A DNA stretch of 64,000 nucleotides from JBBPYC01 sp038200275. Its GTDB lineage: Bacteria; Pseudomonadota; Gammaproteobacteria; Burkholderiales; Burkholderiaceae_C. The notes below the pieces were generated by a model. The model worked only from the letters and a program-made list of their open reading frames with translations, had not been told where the DNA came from and ran no database searches. Shown here one piece after another: positions 8,342 to 17,067 of this stretch. The stretch covers positions 84,777 through 148,776 of the forward strand of contig JBBPYC010000026.1 of the NCBI GenBank assembly GCA_038200275.1, read 5' to 3'. The position numbers and the translations under genes were made by a program. Every line of letters begins with the position of its first letter. The stretch's first letter is position 1.

Positions 8342-9604
8342 TTAACTGCAGACGACGCGGCCTCCCACCGCTGCATGGGCCATGGCTTCGGCGCATGCGT
8401 ACGCGCTCGACCAAGCCCACTGAAAGTTGTAGCCGCCAAGCCAGCCCGTTACGTCTACCACTTCCCCAATGAAGTAGAGCCCGCGCTGACGCGATTCCAT
8501 GGTCCGGGAGGAAAGATCGCGCGTGTCGATGCCGCCGGCCGTCACTTCCGCTTTGTTCCAGCCTTCGGTACCCGCCGGGATCAACTCCCAGCCTGACAAC
8601 CGAGCGGCCATCGCATCAATGATTTTCTTGGGCACTTCGTTCATGCGGCGTGTCGCGGTGGGCTCGGTAGCTGCCCAGGCGCTGGCGAGCCGCGCTGGTA
8701 GCAACGCTGCGAGTTCATTGGCAAGCGTTCTTTGGGAACTGGCCTTGGCGCGTGAGAGTACCTCAGCTGCATCGAATTGAGGCAACAGGTCGATTGATAC
8801 TTGAGCTCCAGCGTGCCAGTAGCTTGAGATTTGCAGTGCTGCCGGCCCACTCAAGCCTCGGTGGGTAAACAGCAGGTCTTCCGTGAACGTGGCTTGGCTC
8901 TTTTTCTCTCGCCCGGTTTTGATGCTCACTGGCAGCGCAAGCCCCGATAGTTGGGCAAACGGCTGCCAGTCGGTGCCATTCATCGTCAGCGGCACGAGCG
9001 CTGGTCGCGGCTCCACCACGCGCAGCCCGAACTGGCGGGCCATCGCGTAGCCGAAGCCGCTTGCGCCGATCTTCGGAATCGACAAACCGCCGGTTGCGAT
9101 GACCACGAAGCGACTCGCCACCGAACCCCGACTGCTATCGACACGATAGCTCTCAGCAGAGGCCGGGTCTGCACTGACACCCGTCTGAACAATACGATCG
9201 ACACCGCAAGGCTGCCAGTGGGTGACGCCGCCAGCCGCGCATTCGGCCAGCAACAAATCGATCACGTCCTGAGCGGATCGGTCGCAAAACAGTTGACCTT
9301 TGTGCTTTTCGTGAAAACCGACGCCGTTGCGCCGCATCAGGTCGGCAAAATCCTGCGCGGTGTGGCGCGACAACGCCGACCGACAAAACTGCGGGTTGTT
9401 GCTCAGGAAGTGGCACTGCGGCGCAGCCAGGTCAATATCGCGATTCGTGAAATTGCAACGCCCGCCCCCGGAGATGCGGATCTTCTCCGCAATCTTCGGT
9501 GCGTGATCAAGCAACAGCACCGACAGACCCAATCGCCCGGCAACGCCTGCGCAGTACAGCCCGGCAGCCCCGGCGCCAACAACGGTAACGTCGAACGTCT
9601 TCAC
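8342..9604 (-). CDS. BaiN/HI0933-family flavoprotein (NAD(P)/FAD-dependent oxidoreductase)
   Basis: A 420-residue flavoprotein. The N-terminal GAGAAGLYCAG dinucleotide motif, the family signature KIRISGGGRCNFTN, and the C-terminal GLYFIGEVVDVTGWLGGYNFQWAWSSG-like FAD motif identify the HI0933/BaiN family. The biological substrate of most members is unknown. The GTG at 9602-9604 puts the start a few residues before the Rossmann strand, as in homologues; an upstream extension is possible but unlike the family. Confidence 0.88.
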   Translation of the reverse strand: MKTFDVTVVGAGAAGLYCAGVAGRLGLSVLLLDHAPKIAEKIRISGGGRCNFTNRDIDLAAPQCHFLSNNPQFCRSALSRHTAQDFADLMRRNGVGFHEKHKGQLFCDRSAQDVIDLLLAECAAGGVTHWQPCGVDRIVQTGVSADPASAESYRVDSSRGSVASRFVVIATGGLSIPKIGASGFGYAMARQFGLRVVEPRPALVPLTMNGTDWQPFAQLSGLALPVSIKTGREKKSQATFTEDLLFTHRGLSGPAALQISSYWHAGAQVSIDLLPQFDAAEVLSRAKASSQRTLANELAALLPARLASAWAATEPTATRRMNEVPKKIIDAMAARLSGWELIPAGTEGWNKAEVTAGGIDTRDLSSRTMESRQRGLYFIGEVVDVTGWLGGYNFQWAWSSAYACAEAMAHAAVGGRVVCS

Positions 9605-9743
9605 CGACGCCGTAGGTGGAAAAAAATCATGGAAGCCTCTTGTAGCCTGCGTTCTTCGCTGTCGCGGCGACGGATGATCGCAGTTATGCTCCTCCAATCC
9701 GGACCAGCGCAGCTGTCCAACCGACGGCAACATTCCGCTTCAA

Positions 9744-10025
9744 TTGTCCTCTCCTCCATTGCCCGCAGATCCAGACTCCCCATGGCGGTTGGTGCCGGAT
9801 GCTGGGCTGCGTCTGCACTGCTGGAACGACGAATGCGTGATTTGGCACGGCGCCGCTGGCGATACGCATCGGATGCCGCAAGCGATCGGGCAGTTGCTTG
9901 ACCGACTGCGCATGAGCCCGGCCAACGCGTCCGAGTTGTCGTTGGCGATCGATCTGCACAAAGACGATGTGGAGCAGGCGCTGTCTGCGCTGGCGCGGCT
10001 GGGTATCGTGGAATCATCCCCATGA
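9744..10025 (+). CDS. PqqD-like protein of the HPr-rel-A type system
   Basis: A 93-residue protein with a PqqD-like winged-helix pattern (WRLVPDAGLRLHCWNDE and a C-terminal helix-turn-helix LARLGIVESSP). It overlaps the next gene by 4 bases (ATGA), an HprK-related kinase, and matches the first gene of a three-gene cluster I recall as the HPr-rel-A system in NCBI families. PqqD proteins present peptide precursors to modifying enzymes, so peptide handling is plausible but inferred. No ATG is available; TTG at 9744 or 9759 must be used, so the start is uncertain. Confidence 0.78.
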   Translation: MSSPPLPADPDSPWRLVPDAGLRLHCWNDECVIWHGAAGDTHRMPQAIGQLLDRLRMSPANASELSLAIDLHKDDVEQALSALARLGIVESSP

Positions 10026-10936
10026 CGCAGCCAACGCTCGGCCAGCTATCCCAGTCCGAATTGCGCACGCGGCTGGCACACGGCTTGGTGCTCCAGACCG
10101 GGCCATTTCGCACACAAATTGTTTCGCACTCCCAGCCCGTGTTGCGCGGCTTGGCGACGCTCTATGCAGATCACGAACTGTCGCCCGACGGCGTGATTGA
10201 TTTTTGTGTGCGGGTTGACCGAGTTGGCGGCCTGCGCGCAGTCTGGCGGCCGCAGATCTTGTTTCAGTCCGACAAGCAGATCCCGTTCAAGCCGCTGCCC
10301 GCTGACCATGCATTTGCCTCACTTGAATGGGGCCTCAACTGGTGCATCGCAGTGCACGCGCATCACTATTTGCTGCTGCATGCGGCCGTGCTTGAGAAGA
10401 ACGGCCGCGCGGTGATCCTGCCTGGAGACCCTGGCGCTGGCAAAAGCACACTGACGGCGGCGTTGAGCCTGTCGGGCTTTCGGCTGTTGTCCGACGAGAT
10501 GGGGATGATCGACCGCGACGACGGGTTGCTCGTGCCTCTGGCCCGCCCAGTGAATTTAAAGAACGCGTCGATCGATATTGTCCGTGCCTTCGCGCCGCAA
10601 GCGGTGTTCGGCGATACCGTCCGCGACACGCACAAGGGCACCGTCGCGCACCTGAAGCCTTCGACCGAGAGTGTGCACCGCGCCACCGAGAAGGCGCGCC
10701 CGGCTTTCCTGGTGTTTCCACGCTGGAAGGCTGGTGCTTCGACGCAACTCAAACCGCGTGCGCGTGCCGACGCATTTATGGAAGTCACTAACCATTCGTT
10801 CAACTATCAGCTGCTGGGCGGCCTTGGATTCAATCTCACAGCGGCACTGGTCGGAGCCTGCGATTGCTACGACTTCGTTTACTCGGATCTGCCCGAGGCG
10901 GTATCCGCATTCGACGAATTGCTGGCATCGGTATGA
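10022..10936 (+). CDS. HprK-related kinase A
   Basis: A 304-residue protein related to HPr kinase/phosphorylase. A Walker A motif GDPGAGKS is at residues 135-142, after LLLHAAVLEKNGRAVIL, and LLSDEMGMI supplies the acidic strand expected downstream. The N-terminal 120 residues are specific to this subfamily. The normal HprK target HPr and its PTS genes are absent from the window. It sits between the PqqD-like gene and a nucleotidyltransferase with 4-base ATGA overlaps on both sides, so the three are almost certainly translated together. Substrate unknown. Confidence 0.88.
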   Translation: MTQPTLGQLSQSELRTRLAHGLVLQTGPFRTQIVSHSQPVLRGLATLYADHELSPDGVIDFCVRVDRVGGLRAVWRPQILFQSDKQIPFKPLPADHAFASLEWGLNWCIAVHAHHYLLLHAAVLEKNGRAVILPGDPGAGKSTLTAALSLSGFRLLSDEMGMIDRDDGLLVPLARPVNLKNASIDIVRAFAPQAVFGDTVRDTHKGTVAHLKPSTESVHRATEKARPAFLVFPRWKAGASTQLKPRARADAFMEVTNHSFNYQLLGGLGFNLTAALVGACDCYDFVYSDLPEAVSAFDELLASV

Positions 10937-12075
10937 CCAACACGCTTGACCGCCGCAAAGTGCTTGAAATGGACCGCAACAACGAGCTCGCTTGGTTGCG
11001 CTCGCCGTTGGTGCGGGCGTTGCGCGATCCGGCGACGCTTAAACATCTTGACGCAGCCGATTGGAGCGCGTTGCTGCGGCAGGCCAACGGCGCCGGCTTG
11101 CTGGCACGGCTGCAGGCGCAGTCACAGCAGCTCGGAATCGAGTCGAGCTTTCCTCGCGCAGTACAACGTCAAATGAATGCCGCGCAAGTGGCGGTCGTGC
11201 GTCAGACCGCTGCAGTGCATTGGGAGGTCAAGCAGATCGCAGTGGCACTCACACCGCTGGACGTGCCGGTCGTGTTGCTCAAAGGCGCTGCGTATGCAGC
11301 CGCTGGTCTGCCAGCTGCGCTGGGGCGCACGTTCTCGGACGTTGACATCCTCGTGCCGAAAGCAATGCTCGAGCCGGTTGAACGTGCGCTCGTGATCAAT
11401 GGGTGGATCGGCAGCGAACTCAGCGCCTACGACCAGCGTTATTACCGGCGCTGGATGCATGAGTTGCCGCCGATGTTGCACATTCGTCGCCGCACCCCGC
11501 TCGACGTCCACCACAATATCCTGCCTGAAACCGCCCGCATCAAGACACGTCCCGAACTGCTGCTACGGGACGCCAGTCCGCTGTTCGGCTACACCCGAAT
11601 TTTTGTTCCGAGCCCGCTTGACCAAGTGCTGCATTCGGCAACCCATCTGTTCCACGAAGGCGAATGGGCGCACGGACTGCGCGATTTGAGCGATCTGGAT
11701 CTCCTCCTGCGGAGCCATGGGACCACTGCCGGGTTTTGGCCGGCTTTGTGCGCGCGCGCGTCAGAACTCAACCTGCGCATGCCGCTGCGCCTGGCCCTTC
11801 GCTACGTCGAGCGGGTGCTGCAGACGCCCGTGCCGGCAGAGGTGACGGACGAGTTGTCTGCCGATCGTGCAAATTGGCTGCACGACCAATTGTTCCTGAA
11901 CGGGCTGGCGAGCGCCCATCACAGCCTGCACACGCCGTTGACCCGCCCTGCGCAGAGCCTGCTCTACGTGCGCAGCCACTGGATGCGGATGCCGCTGTAC
12001 TTGCTGTTGCCGCACCTGGCGCACAAGGCCTGGACACGACGTACTGCTGCCTCGGCGCTCGGCGCGGCCAAATAA
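10933..12075 (+). CDS. Uncharacterised nucleotidyltransferase (PF14907-like)
   Basis: A 380-residue protein with the nucleotidyltransferase active-site pattern: LLKGAAYAAAGLP followed by GRTFSDVDILV at 131-141, where D136 and D138 are the expected metal ligands. The ATG at 10933 overlaps the kinase stop (ATGA). It is the third gene of the PqqD-like / HprK-related / nucleotidyltransferase operon. By family analogy it would transfer a nucleotide to a protein, sugar or small molecule; the acceptor is unknown. The C-terminal half is helical with many Leu and His residues and no recognised domain. Confidence 0.85.
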   Translation: MTNTLDRRKVLEMDRNNELAWLRSPLVRALRDPATLKHLDAADWSALLRQANGAGLLARLQAQSQQLGIESSFPRAVQRQMNAAQVAVVRQTAAVHWEVKQIAVALTPLDVPVVLLKGAAYAAAGLPAALGRTFSDVDILVPKAMLEPVERALVINGWIGSELSAYDQRYYRRWMHELPPMLHIRRRTPLDVHHNILPETARIKTRPELLLRDASPLFGYTRIFVPSPLDQVLHSATHLFHEGEWAHGLRDLSDLDLLLRSHGTTAGFWPALCARASELNLRMPLRLALRYVERVLQTPVPAEVTDELSADRANWLHDQLFLNGLASAHHSLHTPLTRPAQSLLYVRSHWMRMPLYLLLPHLAHKAWTRRTAASALGAAK

Positions 12076-12235
12076 TTGGGCCACCGAAGTCCCTCCGCTT
12101 GCTGCCAACGACCTGCACCCCGGTATGGGTCACTTCCAACGAAAATGTGCAAAAATACCGAGTCTCTATAGCGAACCGTTCGTTTCGTGGCATGAGAAAA
12201 ATGCAGTCCTCCACAAATATGCTGATAATAGGTTC

Positions 12236-12898
12236 ATGAACTCAAACCAAGCCTCTCCCAACATCGCCCGGCGCCGCCTGACTCGTGGTGGATTGGCTTT
12301 GCCAGTCGTTCTTGCCAGCGCAATCAGCCGCAATGCATTTGCTGACGTACCGTATCAATGCACGCCGTCGGGCATTCAGTCAGGGAACACGTCGCTGTTC
12401 GGTCCACACAAGGATTCGTCCGCAGTGTGCACGCTGCGCGCAGGACGCGCTGAGCTGATAAGCAAGCTTGAGAGCGATGGAACGGTATTTGCTAGCGTAT
12501 TCGATCAAGAGTTCTTCGCCAATGGCAATAACCTTGAGGCGAACAAGCTGTCCGGCGATTCGTTCAAGGTGTCAACCAAAGAAAGATCTGAAAACACCAA
12601 AAAAGCTGAGAAGACCGGCAAAGAATGGCAGGAAGCAACCGCTTATCAAGTGTTGAAGATCGACAGTTTCGCCCCCGGCACCAAGCCAAAAGACCTCGAA
12701 TTTGCCAGAATGGCCATCGTCGCTTACATCAATGCCACGGACGGGCCGAGTGATCTGTATCCGTTGACGAAGCCGCAAGTGGTCGCCATGTTCAAATCGG
12801 CTATGAACAATCGCGATTACGATGGAAGGACTTCGATGGGTCCATTTACTTGGAGTCCTAGCGAAGTGCGTCGGTATTTCGAGCATCTCTACCACTAA
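12236..12898 (+). CDS. Tat-like exported protein with a C-x2-SG-x2-SGN-x-S motif, candidate partner of the kinase operon
   Basis: A 220-residue protein of unassigned function. The N-terminus ARRRLTRGGLALPVVLASA, ending in AFA at 34-36, is a twin-arginine-like or Sec signal. The mature start holds C42, then SGIQSGNTS at 45-53, and a second Cys at 65. A Lys/Glu-rich middle (about 105-130) is followed by a conserved-looking C-terminal part (AIVAYINATDG, YPLTKPQVVAMFKSAM, FTWSPSEVRRYFEHLY). I recall small exported proteins of this shape beside HprK-related kinase A genes in other Burkholderiales, so a link to the operon 160 bases upstream is inferred. The ATG at 12236 is chosen because the signal sequence starts there. 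Confidence 0.72.
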   Translation: MNSNQASPNIARRRLTRGGLALPVVLASAISRNAFADVPYQCTPSGIQSGNTSLFGPHKDSSAVCTLRAGRAELISKLESDGTVFASVFDQEFFANGNNLEANKLSGDSFKVSTKERSENTKKAEKTGKEWQEATAYQVLKIDSFAPGTKPKDLEFARMAIVAYINATDGPSDLYPLTKPQVVAMFKSAMNNRDYDGRTSMGPFTWSPSEVRRYFEHLYH

Positions 12899-12976
12899 GT
12901 TCGAGTCAGCCGCGTCAGTCGGCCCCCTAAGCTCTCGCATCGACGCTAAAAAGATTCAGGCAGATTCTCACGAGCG

Positions 12977-14815
12977 TCACCGAGGCCACCCGTCTCTTAG
13001 ACTCGTAATTCGGTTGAACACTGGCGCGCTCAATTGAGAGTCGACTCGGTCGACTACGAAGTATCCATGCCGCTCGAATTGGCATCGAGTCTCCGCCACT
13101 GCGGGTACGGCGCCACTTGGCAACACTGACGGTTCCACCCAGCTGGTGACAACGCGCAGGCTATCAGGATTCAGCGCGGCCAGATAGTCCGCACCACCAG
13201 CGTCGGGGTGTGGGTGCATGAACAATCGGTCGTACAACCGAACCTCGGCTGCCACAGCATCACTGGCGCCTACCCAGGTCACAACGCCCTTGGCCTTCAC
13301 CAAATCCGCGCCCGGCGTGCCGCTCTTCGTGTCGGGTATTAGCTCGGCCTGTACCTCGGTCAGGTTGCCGGCCGAATCATAGAGAGCGCCCCTGCACTGC
13401 ACCACATAGCCGTACTTGAGCCGCACCTTGTTGCCTGGAAACAGCCTGAAAAAGCCTTTTGGCGGCGGGTCGGCAAAATCACCGCGTTCGATCCACAGTT
13501 CTTGGCCAAACAGGAAGCTGCGCTGGCCCCAATCCGGATGATGAGGATGGATCGGCGCGCTGCATGGCTCGAGCGAGCCTGCGCCCATCAACGCATCCCA
13601 ATTCGTGATCACAAGTCGCACGGGGTCCAAGACCGCCATCACGCGCGGTGCAGTTTCGTCAAGATCGTCGCGCAACGCCCCTTCCAAGGTGCTGTAATCA
13701 ATCCAGCCGCCAGACTTGCTGACGCCGGTACGCTCGGCAAACAGTCTCAGTGCAGTTGGCGTGTAACCGCGCCGCCGCAGTCCTGCAATCGTCGGCAGTC
13801 GCGGGTCGTCCCAGCCGCCCACATGCCGGTCGTCCACCAACGTTTTGAGGCGGCGCTTGCTGGTCACGACATAGGTCAGATTCAAGCGTGCGAATTCGTA
13901 CTGTCGCGGCGCGGGCACCTCCAGCAGTTTTCCCTCGATCAGTTGCGCAAGCAACCAATCGTAGAACGGTCGTTGGTCTTCGAACTCGAGCGTGCAGATG
14001 CTGTGCGTGATGTTCTCAAGCGCATCCTCGATGGGATGTGCGAATGCATACATCGGATAGATGCACCAGCGGTCGCCGGTGTGGTGATGCACGGCATGCC
14101 GGATTCGATAAATGGCCGGGTCGCGCAAATTGATGTTGGGCGACGCCATGTCGATTTTTGCGCGCAGCACCGCGGAGCCGTCGGCAAGCCGGCCGCTTCT
14201 CATCTCGGAAAAACGTGCCAGATTGTCCTGGACCGTGCGGTTGCGAAATGCGCTGTTCTTGCCAGGCGTGTTGAAATCGCCGCGGTTTGCCCGCATCTCG
14301 TCAGTGGTCTGCTCGTCTACGTAAGCCAACCCGGCTTCAATTAAATACACCGCGGCGCGATGCATGAAATCAAAATAGTCGCTTGCGTAGTACAAATGGC
14401 TCACGCCCCCCACGTTCCAATCAAAGCCGAGCCAACGCACCGAGTCGATGATGCTCGCGACGTATTCCGCGTCCTCTTTTTCTGGGTTGGTGTCGTCGAA
14501 TCGCAAGTGGCAAATACCGCCGTAGTCGCGCGCGAGCCCAAAATTCACGCAAATGCTTTTCGCGTGTCCGATGTGCAGATAGCCGTTTGGCTCTGGCGGG
14601 AAACGGGTCCGAATGCGAGCAGGATCGAACGTGCCGGCGCGATGCCCGGCGGCATCGGCCGGTACGCCAGCAAACCGGCGCCCCGCATACCGTCCACTGG
14701 CCAAGTCCTGTTCAATGACTTGCCGCAGAAAATTGCTTGGTCCAGAGCTGCCGGCATCAAGTGCCGTCTGAGGCGACTCGGCTGAGGACATCGACGAGTG
14801 CATGGCGTTGGTCAT
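12977..14815 (-). CDS. glnS: Glutaminyl-tRNA synthetase
   Basis: Charges tRNA-Gln with glutamine. The 612-residue length is typical of betaproteobacterial GlnRS. The class I signature HIGH is at 81-84 (PEPNGYLHIGHAKS), and VTSKR at 317-321 stands in for the KMSKS loop, with Thr where Met is usual. LRFDDTNPEKE and both C-terminal anticodon-binding barrels are present. Residues 1-65 are a family-typical low-homology extension, so the exact start is less certain. Confidence 0.96.
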   Translation of the reverse strand: MTNAMHSSMSSAESPQTALDAGSSGPSNFLRQVIEQDLASGRYAGRRFAGVPADAAGHRAGTFDPARIRTRFPPEPNGYLHIGHAKSICVNFGLARDYGGICHLRFDDTNPEKEDAEYVASIIDSVRWLGFDWNVGGVSHLYYASDYFDFMHRAAVYLIEAGLAYVDEQTTDEMRANRGDFNTPGKNSAFRNRTVQDNLARFSEMRSGRLADGSAVLRAKIDMASPNINLRDPAIYRIRHAVHHHTGDRWCIYPMYAFAHPIEDALENITHSICTLEFEDQRPFYDWLLAQLIEGKLLEVPAPRQYEFARLNLTYVVTSKRRLKTLVDDRHVGGWDDPRLPTIAGLRRRGYTPTALRLFAERTGVSKSGGWIDYSTLEGALRDDLDETAPRVMAVLDPVRLVITNWDALMGAGSLEPCSAPIHPHHPDWGQRSFLFGQELWIERGDFADPPPKGFFRLFPGNKVRLKYGYVVQCRGALYDSAGNLTEVQAELIPDTKSGTPGADLVKAKGVVTWVGASDAVAAEVRLYDRLFMHPHPDAGGADYLAALNPDSLRVVTSWVEPSVLPSGAVPAVAETRCQFERHGYFVVDRVDSQLSAPVFNRITSLRDGWPR

Positions 14816-14988
14816 AGGCCTACCGATTTTAGGTCGCGATTGCCGGAGTTACGATCTGCAACGCACTTCACACACTTGGATGTGCGCGGTTCGGCTGCTG
14901 GCGCGTTAAATTAAACAGGGACCGGTTTTGGTCCGGCAATTCGGCGGAAGCCGGGTCGCCATGTGGGTTGGCTATCTGGAGGTTATCG

Positions 14989-15393
14989 ATGAAATCCATC
15001 CGTTTGATTGCGCTCGGCTGCGGCGGCGCTGCAATTGCTATGGCTGCACTTGTGCTGCCCGCGGCTGCACAGGCAGGCGGGCACATCTCATGGTCTGTCG
15101 GCATTTCTGGCGGGGCACCGGTCTATCGTGCGCCGGCGCCGGTTTATGCCCAGCCGTACGTCCAACCGCAGCCCATTTATGTTCAGCCGCAACCGGTGTA
15201 CGTGCAGCCGCGGCCGATTTATGTGCAGCCGCAATCGGTGTACGTGGGACCGTCGCCGTATTATGGGGGCACCGTGGTGGGTGCACCGCCGGTCTACGTT
15301 CAACCCCAGGCGGTCTATCCGATCGATTGGGCGCCCCGCGGACACCATCGGCGGCATCGCCATCATGAGCGCGGGCCTGATTGGCGCTATTGA
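14989..15393 (+). CDS. Exported YVQP-repeat protein with a His/Arg-rich tail
   Basis: A 134-residue protein with a Sec signal peptide (about 1-29, ending AAAQA). The central third is built from about seven-residue repeats of the form P-[IV]-Y-V-Q-P-[QR], and the tail RGHHRRHRHHERGPDWRY is strongly basic. Tyr/Pro/Gln repeat proteins like this are common in Burkholderiales cell envelopes but have no established role. GGAGG at 14978-14982 lies 6 bases before the ATG at 14989, which settles the start against an upstream ATG at 14961. Confidence 0.75.
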   Translation: MKSIRLIALGCGGAAIAMAALVLPAAAQAGGHISWSVGISGGAPVYRAPAPVYAQPYVQPQPIYVQPQPVYVQPRPIYVQPQSVYVGPSPYYGGTVVGAPPVYVQPQAVYPIDWAPRGHHRRHRHHERGPDWRY

Positions 15394-15450
15394 GGCAGTC
15401 GGCTCTGACGGATGAATATGGTCTGAGTCCCTCAGTGGACGCTGAGTCGA

Positions 15451-15885
15451 GTGCCGGCGGGATTCATAATTCGCGCCTTGGGCTCCCAACTTTCATCTGG
15501 TCTGACCAGCTCAGTGCTGGCCGTGGGTATCGGCGCCGCGTTGGGTGCGTTGCTGCGATGGCTGCTGGGACTGTCTCTGAATGCGCTATGGCCAACGCTG
15601 CCGCCTGGCACGCTTTTGGCAAATTTGCTGGGCGGCTACTTAATCGGCGTGGCCATGGCGGTTTTCGCACAGCATCCGCAGATTACACCCGCGTGGCGAC
15701 TGTTCATCGTTACGGGATTTTTGGGTGGTTTGACGACGTTCTCGACGTTTTCAGCAGAAGTGGCCGTCTTATTGCAAGCGGGGCGGCCGTGGGCGGCCGG
15801 CACTGCCATGCTCACGCATGGCATTGGCTCCGTCGCGATGACGCTGCTCGGCTGGGCGAGCCATTCTGCTTGGCCTCGTAGCTGA
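15451..15885 (+). CDS. crcB: Fluoride channel CrcB/Fluc
   Basis: A 144-residue four-helix membrane protein that exports fluoride as a dual-topology dimer. Family motifs: IGAALGALLRW near the start, GTLLANLLGGYLIG in helix 2 (pore Asn), and GFLGGLTTFSTFS in helix 3 (the Phe/Thr/Ser fluoride track). The start is a GTG at 15451; typical members are about 125 residues, so a later GTG near VLAVGIGAALG is possible. No fluoride riboswitch could be made out upstream. Confidence 0.9.
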   Translation: MPAGFIIRALGSQLSSGLTSSVLAVGIGAALGALLRWLLGLSLNALWPTLPPGTLLANLLGGYLIGVAMAVFAQHPQITPAWRLFIVTGFLGGLTTFSTFSAEVAVLLQAGRPWAAGTAMLTHGIGSVAMTLLGWASHSAWPRS

Positions 15886-15904
15886 GGGCACGATTTTGGG
15901 CATT

Positions 15905-16288
15905 TCAGCCAATCGCAAGTCTCGCCATGGCGTCGATCAGGCCGAGGTCTTCGCCAACGGCTGGCCGCACTGTGATAGTGACCTCCGGATAAGCGCTGGT
16001 CAACTGTTCCAGTAACAGCGGGAGGTCTTCGCGCGCATGTTTGCCGACGCCGATGAACAGCGGCAGCACAATCAACCGGCGTGCCCCGGCGCCGATCAGG
16101 CCAGCGGCTGCGTGCATCAGATCAGGCTCGCAGAGCTCAAGATAGGCACAGGAAACGGAGCATGCCGGTTGCAGCTCACGCACTCGCTGCGCGACCGCTT
16201 CGACGGGCTGGCGCCATAGCGCATCTCGCGATCCATGCGCGAACACGATCACTGCTTCAGAAACTGGTGCTTGTAGATCGGTCGTCAT
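15905..16288 (-). CDS. CbiX-like sirohydrochlorin chelatase family protein
   Basis: A 127-residue small CbiX-type protein: VIVFAHGSRD carries the metal/active-site His, and LPLFIGVGKHAREDLP the second His segment. Members insert cobalt or iron into sirohydrochlorin. It overlaps the upstream methyltransferase by 4 bases (ATGA), so it is the last gene of the polyene-like cluster transcript although its role there is unclear; cobA, the siroheme/cobalamin methyltransferase, lies far away at 54924-55766. Confidence 0.85.
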   Translation of the reverse strand: MTTDLQAPVSEAVIVFAHGSRDALWRQPVEAVAQRVRELQPACSVSCAYLELCEPDLMHAAAGLIGAGARRLIVLPLFIGVGKHAREDLPLLLEQLTSAYPEVTITVRPAVGEDLGLIDAMARLAIG

Positions 16289-17067
16289 GGCTGTGGAATG
16301 TGCGGCTTAGAAGCGGGTGCAATCGGAGTGGTTTGACCGACAAGCATCGAATTTGCAAATGGTGTGCCGGCGTGCATCGGTAGCGTTTGCAGTGCGAAAC
16401 CGAGCGTTTGCAGCAACTGCTGCCAATCCGCGAGCGGCCGGCAGGAGAGGCCCAATCGACACTCGCCACGCGCGGCCAGCACCAACTTATCGACCAATAA
16501 GCTGGCAGAAAAACCCAAACCAGCACTTGCATCCGCGACGCGCAGCAGCAGCCGGCCACCGGGCATGAGGCAGTCGCGAACGCGTGTGAGCAGTTGCAGT
16601 TGTGTATCAAACGGCAGATAGTGCAGCACGTCGAGCAGCACGACGATGTCGTGACGTCCAAATTCGACCTTGCAGATGTCGCCCTTGTCGAATTTCATCC
16701 GTGCGCTGCCGCCGCAGCTGTCATCGCCGCCACAGGCCGACGCCATGTGCTCGGCCCAACGGACTTCGCGAGCCGCCGAGTCAATCCCGCGCACGACGAC
16801 ATCCTGTGGTGGGGCAGCCCAGCCCTGCGGCCAGTTGGTGCATTGGATGGACGCTGCGTACAACAGCGCCCCGAGCAAACCCTGGCCGCAGCCCAGATCG
16901 AGCAGCCGACTCTGCGACGGGATCAACCCAAGGCGCAGTAATCCTGCGAAGGCCGGATCGCCCCCGAACTTGCCACGCGCGAACAGCCACGGGTGCAAGC
17001 CGACGCTGCGGTAAGGCGCCGCTGCAAGTTCAACCAACGCAGCGGGCAGCTTTGGACAGTCGCTCAT
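16285..17067 (-). CDS. Class I SAM-dependent methyltransferase
   Basis: A 260-residue methyltransferase. RLLDLGCGQGLLGALL (about 54-70) is the SAM-binding motif I, VVVRGIDSA motif II, and DIVVLLDVLHYLPF the post-I/IV segment. It overlaps the deacetylase upstream and cbiX downstream by 4 bases each (ATGA). Small methyltransferases occur in aryl-polyene/flexirubin clusters, where they may methylate the aryl head; that assignment here is by context only. Confidence 0.84.
   Translation of the reverse strand: MSDCPKLPAALVELAAAPYRSVGLHPWLFARGKFGGDPAFAGLLRLGLIPSQSRLLDLGCGQGLLGALLYAASIQCTNWPQGWAAPPQDVVVRGIDSAAREVRWAEHMASACGGDDSCGGSARMKFDKGDICKVEFGRHDIVVLLDVLHYLPFDTQLQLLTRVRDCLMPGGRLLLRVADASAGLGFSASLLVDKLVLAARGECRLGLSCRPLADWQQLLQTLGFALQTLPMHAGTPFANSMLVGQTTPIAPASKPHIPQP

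Noticed and set aside
10022..10936. Canonical HPr kinase/phosphorylase
   Set aside because: The N-terminal half differs from HprK and no ptsH/ptsI genes occur here; the operon context fits the HprK-related kinase A group.
14919..14934. Terminator at the GGACC...GGTCC inverted repeat before the YVQP gene
   Set aside because: The stem is only 5 bases and has no T-run; treated as chance.
15394..15450. Fluoride riboswitch upstream of crcB
   Set aside because: The 57-base gap after the YVQP gene lacks the paired GAUG/CUGAUG-type core of the crcB motif.
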